Source of the DNA: Variovorax paradoxus
GTDB taxonomy: Bacteria; Pseudomonadota; Gammaproteobacteria; Burkholderiales; Burkholderiaceae_C
Length of the DNA: 42,604 nt
Reading direction: 5' to 3'
Assembly: GCF_018614955.1 (NCBI RefSeq)
Contig: NZ_JAGGNV010000081.1
Span: 1-42,604, forward strand
This document shows, piece after piece, positions 1 through 8,486 of this stretch (the stretch's first letter is position 1; each line of letters begins with the position of its first letter). The position numbers and the translations under genes were made by a program. The notes beneath the pieces were generated by a model. It worked only from the letters and a program-made list of their open reading frames with translations. It searched no databases and had not been told where the DNA came from.

Positions 1-375
1 ACGTTTTTCGGGGGCAAGGTCAGTCTTCACCTGATTGCGAAGCGATGACTCCGAGAACTGAAGCAGTTCCACGTACTCCTGCAGGGACTCCGCGATACCA
101 CTGATTTCCTCGGCCTCTTCGCCTTGGATGCTGTCGCCAACGACGCGGCGCCAGACATGCGTCTTGCGCAAAGCTTTCAAGAATGACTCACCGGTTTCAA
201 CACGCAGCCCCGTGGACTGCTCGCCGCCCTCCGGCAGCAGGTCGTTCGGATCCAGGTGACCCAGCGCCTCGGCGATGCTGGGGATGGCCTCCACCGGGGC
301 GTAGCCGTACTTGACCAGCCGCATCACCACGTTCAGCTCCTGCCCGGCCTTCTGTGCCAGCGCAAGTGGCGGTAG
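1..375 (-). other. Unidentified partial reading frame, cut by the left window edge
   Basis: The minus strand is open from about 375 to position 1 and runs off the window, so the C-terminus is missing. It reads as about 120 residues, including the stretches AQKAGQELNVVMRLVKYGY and PSIAEALGHLDPNDLLPEGG, then an acidic, helix-rich tail. An AGGAG at 341-337 sits six bases before a GTG at 330-328, and an ATG follows at 324-322, so translation could start there. However, the frame stays open upstream to the ISNCY relic, so it may equally be a gene truncated by that junction. I do not recognise the family. The 'LVKYGYAPVEAI' portion loosely recalls the C-terminal region of phage portal proteins, but that is not enough for a call. 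Confidence 0.35.
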
Positions 376-867
376 CTTCTCATGCTGTTCACGTGGCGAC
401 TGCAACGCAAGGTGTCGATGTCGCTTACGCTGCAGCACGACCGGGTGATTTACCTGCTCAAAGACACGCCGGCAAACCGCTCGTTAATCCACCGGTACAT
501 CGACGTCTTCGAATACCCGGATGGCCGGATCGAACTGAGAGCAGATGGCGCGAACCTGGCTTACGAACGCTACGACCGGCTACCGCACGTGGACATGGGT
601 GCGATCGTCGAGAACAAGCGGCTGAGCCATGCCCTGCAGGCCGCGCTCGTGATCCAGGCGCAGCGTGACAACAGAAGGTCCAGCGCACCGTCCCGAACGA
701 ATCAGGGCCAGGCGCCCCGCCCCAAGAAGGCTGCACCGGGCACGAAACGTTCGAGGCAGTTTACGGCCGAGGATGTTGAGCTGGCAGTGATGAAGGTCTG
801 TGGTTCCTCCAAGTCGTCAACCCCAACGTTCGATGTTGCGAAACGCATCCCGTTGGCCTCCGGCTGA
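376..867 (+). mobile_element. ISNCY-family transposase, C-terminal remnant
   Basis: The frame shows a typical ISNCY (IS1202-group) transposase C-terminus: FTWRLQRKVS, then SLTLQHDRVIYLL, TPANRSLIHRYIDVFEYPDG and the hallmark VDMGAIVENKRL. An in-frame TAG at 373-375 and the abrupt start of similarity show that the N-terminal helix-turn-helix and DDE catalytic core are gone, so this is not a functional transposase. The last 40 or so codons (lysine- and arginine-rich, then TAEDVELAVMKV) are less conserved and the true end is uncertain. A related copy of the ENKRL segment lies at about 17070-17190 in the same orientation. The sequence near 937-955 (GACATTTCTACTTGG) resembles ends of such elements, but I could not confirm an inverted repeat. 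Confidence 0.8.
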
Positions 868-1199
868 CAGGTCTGTGCGAGTTCAAAAGCAAGGCGGTCA
901 GCGCGTTCGGTTTGAACCCTCAAGAAGGAAGAAATGCGACATTTCTACTTGGCCAGAACTACGACATCTGAACTTGGCATTGACAGATCCCCGCAATCTG
1001 CAACGGTGCTATCGACCTATCTGTGCAACGCACACACAAAACTCGTTCGGCATTCCAGTTTCTTGGCGGCGTGTCTTGCTTGCAGGGTATGGAACATTTG
1101 CGCCAGTGAGCATAGGATTGCGCGGCGCGCAAGCAAAGTAGGTGGCGCAATGCCCGGCCGCCGTCTTTGTCCGCGCTACGTCCCCGTTGGAAGGATCCG
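868..1199. other. Intergenic stretch between ISNCY relic and solute-binding protein
   Basis: No convincing gene is seen here. Short open frames on both strands lack ribosome sites and recognisable motifs. It probably contains the non-coding end of the ISNCY element (GACATTTCTACTTGG near 937) and the promoter of the downstream solute-binding protein gene, but no clear -35/-10 pair could be defined. Confidence 0.4.
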
Positions 1200-2786
1200 A
1201 TGGTGAGGAAGAACTCTGCTTCAAGTCTCGTTGCCGTCCTGGTGGTCAGCTTCGCGCTTGGAGCCAATGCTTGGGCGCAAGTCCTGCGCTGGACAACTCA
1301 GGGCGACCTGCAAACGGTCGACCCCCACTCGCAGAATGAGCTACTGACGAACGCGATCAATGGGCAGGTGTACGAGACGCTCGTGGGCCGCGATAGGCAA
1401 CTCCGGCTCATTCCGGTGTTGGCGCTAGGCTGGCAGCAACTCACTCCCACGCTATGGCGGATGCAATTGCGCCCCAACGTCAAGTTCCACGACGGGCAAA
1501 ACTTCTCGGCAGACGATGTCGTTTTCTCTGTCGAGCGGGCCCAGGACCCGGCCTCCGGTCTGCGCGTCTACGCCTCCGCACTTGGAGAGGTGCGCAAGAT
1601 CGACTCGTTCACGGTGGAGTTCTCGTTGGGAAAAGTGAATCCGATCTTCCTGGAGCACGTGGCCCTGGTCCCGATGATGAGCAAGAGCTGGTGCGAAAAT
1701 CACGATGCCGTCAAGCCGCAGGATTTCAAGACCAGGGAGATCCGGTTTACGACCCTGCATGCGAACGGTACCGGGCCCTTCGTTCTCGTCTCGCGGCAGC
1801 CCGACGTCAAAACGGTCTTCAGGCGAAACCCCGGCTGGTGGGGCCACTTCAGCGGCAACGTGCAGGAGGTGGTCTACACGCCAATCAAGAGCGATCCCGC
1901 TCGTACGGCCGCATTGCTGTCAGGGCAGATCGAACTGGTGCTCGACCCTGCGCCGCAGGATCTGGACAGACTTCGCGCTGCCAGGGACATCAAGGTAGTT
2001 GAGGGCGTTGAGAATCGCGTGATCTTTATCGGCATGGACCAGGGCCGAGACGAACTGCTATACAGCTCCGTCAAGGGCCGCAATCCGTTTAAGGATCTAC
2101 GCGTGCGAACGGCCCTCTATCAAGCTGTCGACATTGAGACGCTGCGCAAATCGGTCATGCATGGGCAGGCGCGCCCGACCGGCGCCCTCTCTCCCTCGCC
2201 GCTGGGAATCTTCAACGACGCGGCACTTGAGAAGCGTCTGCCCTTCGATCTGCCACGGGCACGCATGCTGATGGCGCAGGCCGGATTTCCAAACGGCTTC
2301 GACGTCACGTTGGACTGCCCGAACAACCGTTATGTCAATGACGAGAAGATCTGCATCGCGCTTGCCGCGATGTGGGCCCAGATCGGCGTCAACGTCAGCG
2401 TCAACGCGCAACCTCGAGCGCTGTATTTTGCGAAGACCGAAAAGCTCGACGTCTCGATGTATATGCTTGGCTGGGGAGGAGCGATCACTGATCAGGAGGT
2501 CACGTTGACGCCGGTGCTGCGTTCGCGCGGCCCGAACGGTGTGGGCTACTACAACTGGGGCAACTACAGGAACCCGAAGCTCGATGAGCTTGCCTCGGCA
2601 TCGTCCGTGGAGCCGGAGCCCGGCAAACGGGAGCAATTGATCAAGGATGCGATGCGCGAACACGGCGAGCAGGTCCACCATATTCCGCTGCACCGCCAGA
2701 TGATCCCGTGGGCCATGCGCAGTAACGTGGACGTGGTCCATCGGCCTGACAACCGACTGGAATGGCAATGGGTGACGATACGCTGA
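1200..2786 (+). CDS. ABC transporter substrate-binding protein, family 5 (DppA/OppA type)
   Basis: This is a periplasmic binding protein of about 528 residues of the SBP_bac_5 family, which captures peptides, or sometimes sugars or nickel, for an ABC importer. The start chosen is ATG 1200, preceded five bases upstream by GGAAGG (1189-1194). It gives a clean signal peptide: MVRKN, a hydrophobic core, then a likely cleavage at AWA|QVLRW. The mature protein opens with WTTQGDLQTVDPHSQNE and continues with the family's LRPNVKFHDGQ-F-ADDVVFS segment and GTGPFVL. Length is normal for the family. No permease or ATPase gene adjoins it, so it is an orphan here and may serve a transporter encoded elsewhere. 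A GC-rich hairpin follows the stop. The substrate cannot be told from sequence. Confidence 0.9.
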   Translation: MVRKNSASSLVAVLVVSFALGANAWAQVLRWTTQGDLQTVDPHSQNELLTNAINGQVYETLVGRDRQLRLIPVLALGWQQLTPTLWRMQLRPNVKFHDGQNFSADDVVFSVERAQDPASGLRVYASALGEVRKIDSFTVEFSLGKVNPIFLEHVALVPMMSKSWCENHDAVKPQDFKTREIRFTTLHANGTGPFVLVSRQPDVKTVFRRNPGWWGHFSGNVQEVVYTPIKSDPARTAALLSGQIELVLDPAPQDLDRLRAARDIKVVEGVENRVIFIGMDQGRDELLYSSVKGRNPFKDLRVRTALYQAVDIETLRKSVMHGQARPTGALSPSPLGIFNDAALEKRLPFDLPRARMLMAQAGFPNGFDVTLDCPNNRYVNDEKICIALAAMWAQIGVNVSVNAQPRALYFAKTEKLDVSMYMLGWGGAITDQEVTLTPVLRSRGPNGVGYYNWGNYRNPKLDELASASSVEPEPGKREQLIKDAMREHGEQVHHIPLHRQMIPWAMRSNVDVVHRPDNRLEWQWVTIR

Positions 2787-2794
2787 GTCGGGCT

Positions 2795-2822
2795 GGGCAT
2801 TGCGTCGGCTGAGGCAATGCCC
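2795..2822. terminator. Hairpin between convergent genes, likely bidirectional terminator
   Basis: GGGCATTGC (2795-2803) and GCAATGCCC (2814-2822) form a perfect 9-bp stem with a 10-base loop. It sits 8 bases after the stop of the solute-binding protein and 5 bases beyond the stop of the convergent S8 protease gene. No T-tract follows on either strand, so it may act as a weak or RNA-stabilising terminator. Confidence 0.55.
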
Positions 2823-2827
2823 ATGCA

Positions 2828-4780
2828 TCATGGGCGATCTTTCCATACACGCCCGTAGGGCGGTTTCAAGGGCACCAAACCACCGCCGGCGACCAGGGGC
2901 CGATCGGCGGACGGCACGCGGGTCGAAACCGGAAATAGCAGCGGCGGGACCGGGCCAGACACGGTGCCAGTCCACGTTTCGGCGAAAAAGCGCGTCAACT
3001 GCGGGGCGGCCGCGCTTGTCCCGTTCATGGCAACACGCGCGCCACTGCGTGTTCCAGCGCCGAGCGCCCCCGGACAACTGAAGGCATCTTCACTGGGCGC
3101 GAGCCAGTTGGGGGCCTTCATGGTCCGCCCGGGAATCGGGGATGCCGGGGCTTCCGAGGAGTATGCAGCCGGCATCTGGTCAGTCGGTTTGGAGCCACGC
3201 CGGTAAGCGCCGATGACGTAGGTGCTGGATCCGGTCGCGATGCCGCTCAGCGTGCCTTGTCGCTGCACGTAGCTGTAGCTGCCCGCTGGCGGGATGTCGA
3301 ACTCCTTGGGCTGTCCGTAAAGCTCGTGGCGGACGTACGCGCGATCGTCGAAATACGATTGCCGACCCCTGGCGCGTCGTCCACCGAGCGTGTCGCCGCG
3401 CTTGATCCAGGCATCCACGGGCACGCTGGTGCCCGACCCGTTCGTCACCGTGACCTCCCAGATTCCGGATGGAACCACCATGTGCGGGATGGTTGCCCAA
3501 GGATCTTCGGCCGTCGGCGGTGTACTCAGCAGGAAACAGCTCAGTGCCGTGCCGGGCGCCACATACGAGATCGAGAATCCGGACGGGTCGACGCCGGGGT
3601 TCGGGATGCTCGTGGGCGAATGCACAAGCTTCGCACCGGATGGCGAGGTCAGCGTCACGGTGACATTCGTTCCCGCCTGGAACCAGATTTCCATGAAGCT
3701 CGGCGTCAGTCCGCAAGGCTGGAGTCGCCACGCGAGCACCTGCGTGGCACCGGCCGGCAAATCGAAACGGGCATGGGCACGCGACTGCCGGAAGTTGCCG
3801 GCAGCCAGCACGACGCGGATGGGTGTATGCGTCGACCGCGACAGCGCAATCACCGCGTCCATGAAGCGTTCGAACACCGAACTTCCGTCATGCGGTCCTT
3901 CATGAGTCCCGTAGCTGATGTTCACCACCACCAGCAGGGTCTCGTTGGGGCGTCGCATGGACATGGCACGCAGCCAGACGTAGAGCAGCCCCATGGCCGC
4001 ATGAACGATCAGCGTGGAGCCTGCCGGGTCTCCCACAGCGTCTTCCGGCATGTCGACCCCAATGATCAGCGGCCGGGTGAGTGATGGGTCCAGGTCATAC
4101 CCGCTTGCCAGGTCGAGCACATGGGTTCCATGCGAGTGCCGGCGCGCCAGCGGCTTGTAGCCTTCGACGCTCATGTCCAGCCTGCCGATGGCGCGGTACA
4201 CCTTGTCCTCGTTTTCTCCCGCCGCCTTGGCAGCTGCAACCGCTGCGTCGATCGCCGCCGCCGCGATCTCGATGCCCGCGTCCTGCCGCCACACAAACTC
4301 GACGCGGGTGAGGTCGCCCATCTTTCTGAAGCGTGGATGGGCGAAACTGATCCCTTCGTCGATCACGGCGACCACCATGCGACGCATCCATTCGCAAGCG
4401 GCAGCGTCGGCTTCAACTGGAATGGGAATCTGGGCCAATTCGACAAGATCGCCCGGCGGCCCCATTTCCGCTCGCAGGATGGTCCCCCTCCACGATGCGT
4501 TTCGCACCACGTCGTCCGCCTTGCTCTTGCGAATGAAGAGCACGCAGAAGTTAAGTTGGGCCGGCAACGCCTTGAACAGTTCGGGGATCAAGACGTCGGC
4601 CTTCAGACGGGCGTCGAGCCACGTGAGGGTTATGAATCGTGTCCGAGGCATCTGCTGCAAGTCGAACTCCACCAGCAAGGGCAGCCAGTCACCTGGCCGC
4701 AGATGGGCGAAATTGGTCTCGATTGCCCAGTCCAGATAGGGATGCGCCGGCGTCCCGCTTGGTCCGTGGGTGGCCATCAT
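2828..4780 (-). CDS. S8 family serine peptidase (subtilisin-like), cytosolic-type
   Basis: A 650-residue subtilase. The catalytic triad is visible: Asp141 in VVAVIDEGISFAHP, His217 in RHSHGTHVLDLASG, and Ser589 in MNGTSAAAP. The oxyanion-hole Asn329 lies in VVLAAGN. Between Asn329 and Ser589 there is a long insert of about 200 residues with beta-sandwich character (VTVTLTSPSGAKL, IWEVTVTNGSG). About 135 residues precede the peptidase domain. I see no signal peptide, so it is probably intracellular or exported by another route. It is the last gene of a three-gene minus-strand operon, only 9 bases after the PAP2-type gene. AAGGAG at 4788-4783 fits the second ATG (4777) slightly better than the first (4780); the protein starts Met-Met. 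Substrate unknown. Confidence 0.88.
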   Translation of the reverse strand: MMATHGPSGTPAHPYLDWAIETNFAHLRPGDWLPLLVEFDLQQMPRTRFITLTWLDARLKADVLIPELFKALPAQLNFCVLFIRKSKADDVVRNASWRGTILRAEMGPPGDLVELAQIPIPVEADAAACEWMRRMVVAVIDEGISFAHPRFRKMGDLTRVEFVWRQDAGIEIAAAAIDAAVAAAKAAGENEDKVYRAIGRLDMSVEGYKPLARRHSHGTHVLDLASGYDLDPSLTRPLIIGVDMPEDAVGDPAGSTLIVHAAMGLLYVWLRAMSMRRPNETLLVVVNISYGTHEGPHDGSSVFERFMDAVIALSRSTHTPIRVVLAAGNFRQSRAHARFDLPAGATQVLAWRLQPCGLTPSFMEIWFQAGTNVTVTLTSPSGAKLVHSPTSIPNPGVDPSGFSISYVAPGTALSCFLLSTPPTAEDPWATIPHMVVPSGIWEVTVTNGSGTSVPVDAWIKRGDTLGGRRARGRQSYFDDRAYVRHELYGQPKEFDIPPAGSYSYVQRQGTLSGIATGSSTYVIGAYRRGSKPTDQMPAAYSSEAPASPIPGRTMKAPNWLAPSEDAFSCPGALGAGTRSGARVAMNGTSAAAPQLTRFFAETWTGTVSGPVPPLLFPVSTRVPSADRPLVAGGGLVPLKPPYGRVWKDRP

Positions 4781-4789
4781 CGCTCCTTG

Positions 4790-5983
4790 TCACGGCCACT
4801 CGGCCGCCGCGGCGCCCCACAACCAATTCAGACCGGGAGCGGGGCGGACCCGGAAGGAAGGAGCTGCAGCTACCGGCTGATGAAAGGCGGTCGCCATGCG
4901 CAGGCCCGTGGTGCGGCTAAAGATCTCGGTGCCGCTGAAGTCCTGCGGCCTCGGATAGTTCGTGCCATCGAACTCCCAGGCCTCGACTGTCAGGGCAGCG
5001 GCCGCGGCGGCAGCAGATGCACCCGGGGGGATCGGGCGTGCCCGCGCAATGAAGTACTCCCCGATGGAAAGGCCGAGGAACTGGCCCGCCATGCTGTCGA
5101 CCGGATAGTGCAGACCTGCCACGGTTCGGTTAATCGCGATGCGCGCGGCCTGCATCGTCAGTTGCTCACGCAATTGCTGGCTCGCCGGCGCCGGTGCCGA
5201 GCCTCGTTGCACTAGCTCGAACAGGACACGGGCCACCGCATGCGCCTCCGTCGAATGGCCGCTGGGCAGCGAGCCGTGGATTGGCGTCTGGATCATGGGC
5301 TGGATCTGCGGCGAGTACTCGTTGGGTCGCCGTACGGACATCGCGTTCTTGAAATTCATCTCCGCATACTTGGCCAGCCGCAGCACGATGCCCAGAAGCT
5401 CCAGCGTGCGCTTGTGACGCGCCGGGTACAACGGCACGACAGAGCCCCAGAAGGCGTACTGCGGTGACATCTGGGCAAGAATCTCACGAGCGCGATCGGT
5501 TCGGAGATCGGCATAGCCGGCCACGAGAGAGAGCTGGTTGGGCCGGGGCGCCGTGCCGTCCAAGATGGACGAGCTCGGGGGCTTCATGGATACGAACCGG
5601 TTCCACGCCCCGCTGGGACTCGCCGTGCCCGACGCGGTGCCGGCCTCCGTCAGGCTCCATAGCGTGGCCCAGCCGGCGGGCAGCGTCGTGTCGGTCGCGA
5701 AGTACAACGAAGACAGGAGTTCGGATTCGAACAGGAAGCGTCGTATGCGTGGGTCCCAGCGATCGAGCGGCCCCGGCGAGTTGCCGGAAATGTCCGTACT
5801 GTTCCAGGCCGTGCCCACACTGTTCCAGCTTCCCGCGATGCCCTCGCGCTGGGCGATCAGCGCGGAAACGGGCATGCGGGCGGCTCGTCCGACCCCTTCC
5901 ACGCCCTCCACGCCCTCCACGCCTTCGACGCCTTCGACGCCTTCGACCCCCTCGACTCCTTCAACGCCTTCGACACCACTCAT
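4790..5983 (-). CDS. PAP2 / vanadium-dependent haloperoxidase superfamily protein with N-terminal Val-Glu-Gly repeats
   Basis: A 397-residue protein whose three active-site motifs match the PAP2/vanadium haloperoxidase fold: K212-x6-R219-P220 (KNAMSVRRP), P240-S-G-H243 (PSGHS), and R286-x5-H292-x3-D296 (RTVAGLHYPVD). Members are acid phosphatases or, when binding vanadate, halide-oxidising peroxidases. The extended, mostly soluble region before the motifs and the absence of multiple membrane helices favour the haloperoxidase-like branch over lipid phosphatases, but the chemistry is not decided by sequence alone. The N-terminus is nine exact VEG tripeptides (residues 4-30). ATG 5983 follows AAAGGAG by about 6 bases. 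It sits 24 bases after the cyclase gene and 9 bases before the S8 protease gene. No signal peptide is apparent. Confidence 0.82.
   Translation of the reverse strand: MSGVEGVEGVEGVEGVEGVEGVEGVEGVEGVGRAARMPVSALIAQREGIAGSWNSVGTAWNSTDISGNSPGPLDRWDPRIRRFLFESELLSSLYFATDTTLPAGWATLWSLTEAGTASGTASPSGAWNRFVSMKPPSSSILDGTAPRPNQLSLVAGYADLRTDRAREILAQMSPQYAFWGSVVPLYPARHKRTLELLGIVLRLAKYAEMNFKNAMSVRRPNEYSPQIQPMIQTPIHGSLPSGHSTEAHAVARVLFELVQRGSAPAPASQQLREQLTMQAARIAINRTVAGLHYPVDSMAGQFLGLSIGEYFIARARPIPPGASAAAAAAALTVEAWEFDGTNYPRPQDFSGTEIFSRTTGLRMATAFHQPVAAAPSFRVRPAPGLNWLWGAAAAEWP
5894..5974 (-). repeat. Nine tandem 9-bp units encoding (Val-Glu-Gly)9
   Basis: Nine head-to-tail 9-base units (consensus GTCGAAGGC on the minus strand, with third-position variants such as GTGGAGGGC and GTTGAAGGA) encode an uninterrupted VEG repeat right after the start codon. 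Variation is almost wholly synonymous, so the amino-acid repeat seems maintained. Read as Gly-Val-Glu it also has Gly-X-Y periodicity, but with no proline. Confidence 0.9.
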
Positions 5984-6007
5984 GGCGACTCTCCTTTGTT
6001 GTTGCGT

Positions 6008-7783
6008 TTACTGCGGAATGCCGGCGCCGCGCAGGGCATGAGCAACAGCTCTGCCCAGTTGGAAAGGCGCCGATGGAGACCTCTCGAGAAAGGTTGACAC
6101 TTTGAAATGCGGATCGATTCTCAGAAGATCGCGCGCCATCGCCCGCGCCTCTTCTTCGCGTCCCAATCCCCACAATGCAGTGATCAACGCCCGCAGGGTC
6201 GACATATGCGTCTTGTTGAGCCGCAGCGATGCCTGCGCCAGCCCCACGGCCCTGGGGTACTCGCCGGCCGCCAAGGCCGCGGTGGCCGCCAGCGAGTCGA
6301 AGTAGTACTTGAGCGGATCCAGGGGCGAAAGCCGTAGCGCCTGCCGCGTGTGGCGTACAGCCTCCTTACCTTCGTCCCGAAATGCGTGCAGCGTCCCCTT
6401 GAGCAACCAAGCCAGGGCGTCGTTGGGATTTTCTCGAAGCGCCGCCTCGTAGCGTTCCTGCGCGACGTCGAGGTTCTTCAGGATGTAGGTGTTCACCTGT
6501 CCTTCCACGGTCATCGCCAGCGAGAGAGTCGCATCTCGGTCCAGCGCGCGACGGGTGTTGTCCAGCGCCTGTCGTCCGTCCGCCTCCGCGTCATCCGACC
6601 AGCCCTGGGTAACCCTCAGCACATGCCATTTCGCCAACCACGCGTAGGGCGCGGCAAGACGGGGCGCACGATCGATTAGGGCTTGCAGCATTAGTTGTGC
6701 CCTTTGGGAGGCGAGCGGCGATATGCGGTGCATCAACGTGATGCTTGCCAAGAGAAGCGTGCGGCTCTCAAGCGTGGGCAACGACTTGCCGACGGTGCGC
6801 TCCAACTCGCGCGCCATCATGGCCGCGCAGATCTCGCTCACTACCTTGTCGGCCAACTCGTCCTTGCCCGCGATGACGCCGTTGGCGTCGCCCCTGAACG
6901 TCTTCGACCAGACCACTTGCCCCAAGCGCCCGTCGGCCAGTTCGGCGTGCAAGATCAATCGGTTGCCGCTAATGGCCACGGAACCGGAGACCACATAGTC
7001 GGCATTGAGGTAGTTGGACATCGCTCCGAGAGAGGCCTCGCGTCCTAGAAACGCAGTTGTCGAGAGCCGCGAAAGCACGTCGATCTCGGACGAGCGGGAC
7101 AAGGCCCCGATGATGTCGTCGGCCAATGCTTGCCCAACGATCTCGTGCTCCGCCGGTACGCCCCGCGCGACGAACGGAATTACAGCCACGGTGGCCCTGA
7201 GCGGATCTCTTTCGTCGACGAGTTCGAAGTTGGGGCGCTCGCCCGGTGCGCCCACGCGAAATGCACGCACCGGCTGCTGGACGTGCTTGAGATAGCACTC
7301 GCCCAAATCCTCGACGTCCGCGTCGAGCGACGGAATAAGCTGATCGCGCACGTCCGCTGACACCACGATCTCATCCGGTCCGGCCAGAGTGGCGAGGCGG
7401 GCGGTCAGGTTGACGCCGTGTCCATAGACATCTCGCGCATCGGCGATCAGCGGGCTGACATGCACTCCGATACGAACCCGCATCTTCCGAACTTCTGGCA
7501 GCCCTTCGTTTGACAGCCTGCTGAGTTGCTGAAGCGCCAATGCCGCCTGCACCGCAGCCGGCGCCGCCGGGAACTCAATCATCAGGCCATCGCCTAGGCT
7601 CTTGATGAGCCTGCCGCCGTGCGCTGGCACGATGTGGTCCGCGACTTCGGCGACGTATGCACGCCAGCGTCGAACCGCCCCCGTCTCGTCCTCCTGGATG
7701 AGGCGAACAGATTCCACCACGTCCACGACCAGCACGGTACGTACGACGCGCTCGAGCTCGCCCTCGATGTCCGGTGTAAGCAT
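6008..7783 (-). CDS. Class III adenylate/guanylate cyclase with TolB-like and TPR domains
   Basis: The start is placed at ATG 7783 (MLTPDIEGEL), after TGAGGT. The frame is open a further 85 codons upstream, but that stretch looks non-coding. The 591-residue protein begins with a class III cyclase domain: metal-binding Asp21 (VVDVVES) and Asp65 (SLGDG), Lys61 before it, then Asp118, Asn125 and Arg129 in RDVYGHGVNLTARL, so the catalytic set looks complete. It likely makes cAMP. Residues about 200-340 form a TolB/FlgO-like domain (VAVIPF, then LNADYVVSGSV and VWSKTFRGD), and about 400-570 are TPR repeats, a known architecture in proteobacteria. No membrane segment is seen. It leads a tight operon with the PAP2-type and S8 protease genes. 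Confidence 0.88.
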   Translation of the reverse strand: MLTPDIEGELERVVRTVLVVDVVESVRLIQEDETGAVRRWRAYVAEVADHIVPAHGGRLIKSLGDGLMIEFPAAPAAVQAALALQQLSRLSNEGLPEVRKMRVRIGVHVSPLIADARDVYGHGVNLTARLATLAGPDEIVVSADVRDQLIPSLDADVEDLGECYLKHVQQPVRAFRVGAPGERPNFELVDERDPLRATVAVIPFVARGVPAEHEIVGQALADDIIGALSRSSEIDVLSRLSTTAFLGREASLGAMSNYLNADYVVSGSVAISGNRLILHAELADGRLGQVVWSKTFRGDANGVIAGKDELADKVVSEICAAMMARELERTVGKSLPTLESRTLLLASITLMHRISPLASQRAQLMLQALIDRAPRLAAPYAWLAKWHVLRVTQGWSDDAEADGRQALDNTRRALDRDATLSLAMTVEGQVNTYILKNLDVAQERYEAALRENPNDALAWLLKGTLHAFRDEGKEAVRHTRQALRLSPLDPLKYYFDSLAATAALAAGEYPRAVGLAQASLRLNKTHMSTLRALITALWGLGREEEARAMARDLLRIDPHFKVSTFLERSPSAPFQLGRAVAHALRGAGIPQ

Positions 7784-8339
7784 TTCGACCTCACCCGGAT
7801 TGTGGATGCGACGCACAGGCGGGGCAAGCCGGCCTTCACGGCGCCTGCCTGCACAGTACGGCCATCGGCACCATGGATGTGCACCAGGCTTCCCCATGCA
7901 CCTGGATGAGGCTCGATCGGAACCGATCGGTGCCATGCCACCGTGCGCGGGTGCGACATCTGCCGATGCCAGAGATTCAACGAGGACGACGGAGCCGGTC
8001 ATTGAATGGCTTTCAGCGTGCTGTGGTCGGAGAGGCACCTTCGCACGCTAGAGCATTCAGGTCTTCCGGGCATCCCTCCTATGAATGAGTCACACCAATG
8101 TGACAACACGCGCTATGTCGGGCGTGGCTTTCCATCGGCGGTGGATCCTCACGCAGGTATTGCTGCTGGTTGCGCGGACATCCGCATTGAAGTTGATGAC
8201 GCTTTGGACGTTGCTGAGCAGATTGACGAGCATCAAAGGCGGGGCGGCGCAGCCCTGTTGTCAGCCACGATGCGACACACTGGTATGGTCGTTCCCGTCA
8301 AGGGGCACAGGATTGAATGTTGAGCAAGTGGCACGGGGT
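7784..8339. other. Non-coding stretch upstream of the cyclase operon
   Basis: About 550 bases with no gene I can support. The cyclase frame is open back to 8038, but codons upstream of 7783 give an unconserved Arg/Trp/Cys-rich peptide. The 8100-8330 part has short frames on both strands with no recognisable motif. The cyclase operon promoter should lie here; only a palindrome at 8089-8104 stands out. Confidence 0.4.
8089..8104. promoter_or_regulatory. Palindrome GTCACA-N4-TGTGAC, possible operator
   Basis: A perfect 6-bp inverted repeat with a 4-base spacer, about 305 bases upstream of the cyclase start. It is built from TGTGAC half-sites like those of CRP/FNR regulators, but the half-sites point the opposite way and the spacing differs, so a CRP call would be wrong. 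It may be an operator for another factor. Confidence 0.25.
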
Positions 8340-8377
8340 GGGGTAACCGTCCTTTTCGTGTAGTTTGATACGGTTTG
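8340..8377 (+). repeat. Possible 38-bp terminal inverted repeat of the Tn3-family relic
   Basis: The sequence starts GGGGTAACCG and is followed, about 110 bases on, by the Tn3-type transposase start. Tn3-family ends are usually about 38 bp and start with GGGG. The matching other end is not in place because the element is truncated, so this rests on position and first bases only. Confidence 0.3.
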
Positions 8378-8486
8378 CTCCGAGCGCCTTTGCTGGCGCG
8401 GGCTTCAAGGCGGAGGAACGCCGCCCATGGGGGCCGCCGGCCGGCGATGTACAGTCGAGTCGCCCGAAAGCCTGAATTGGTCGGTC

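Noticed and set aside
1..375. Phage portal protein C-terminus
   Set aside because: Only a short, weak resemblance; no portal core or neighbouring phage genes.
7784..8038. 85-residue N-terminal extension of the cyclase
   Set aside because: The sequence is Arg/Trp/Cys-rich and unlike the family, and ATG 7783 has a better ribosome site and begins right before the cyclase domain.
8089..8104. CRP site for the cyclase operon
   Set aside because: The half-sites are in the wrong orientation and have a 4-base spacer rather than TGTGA-N6-TCACA.
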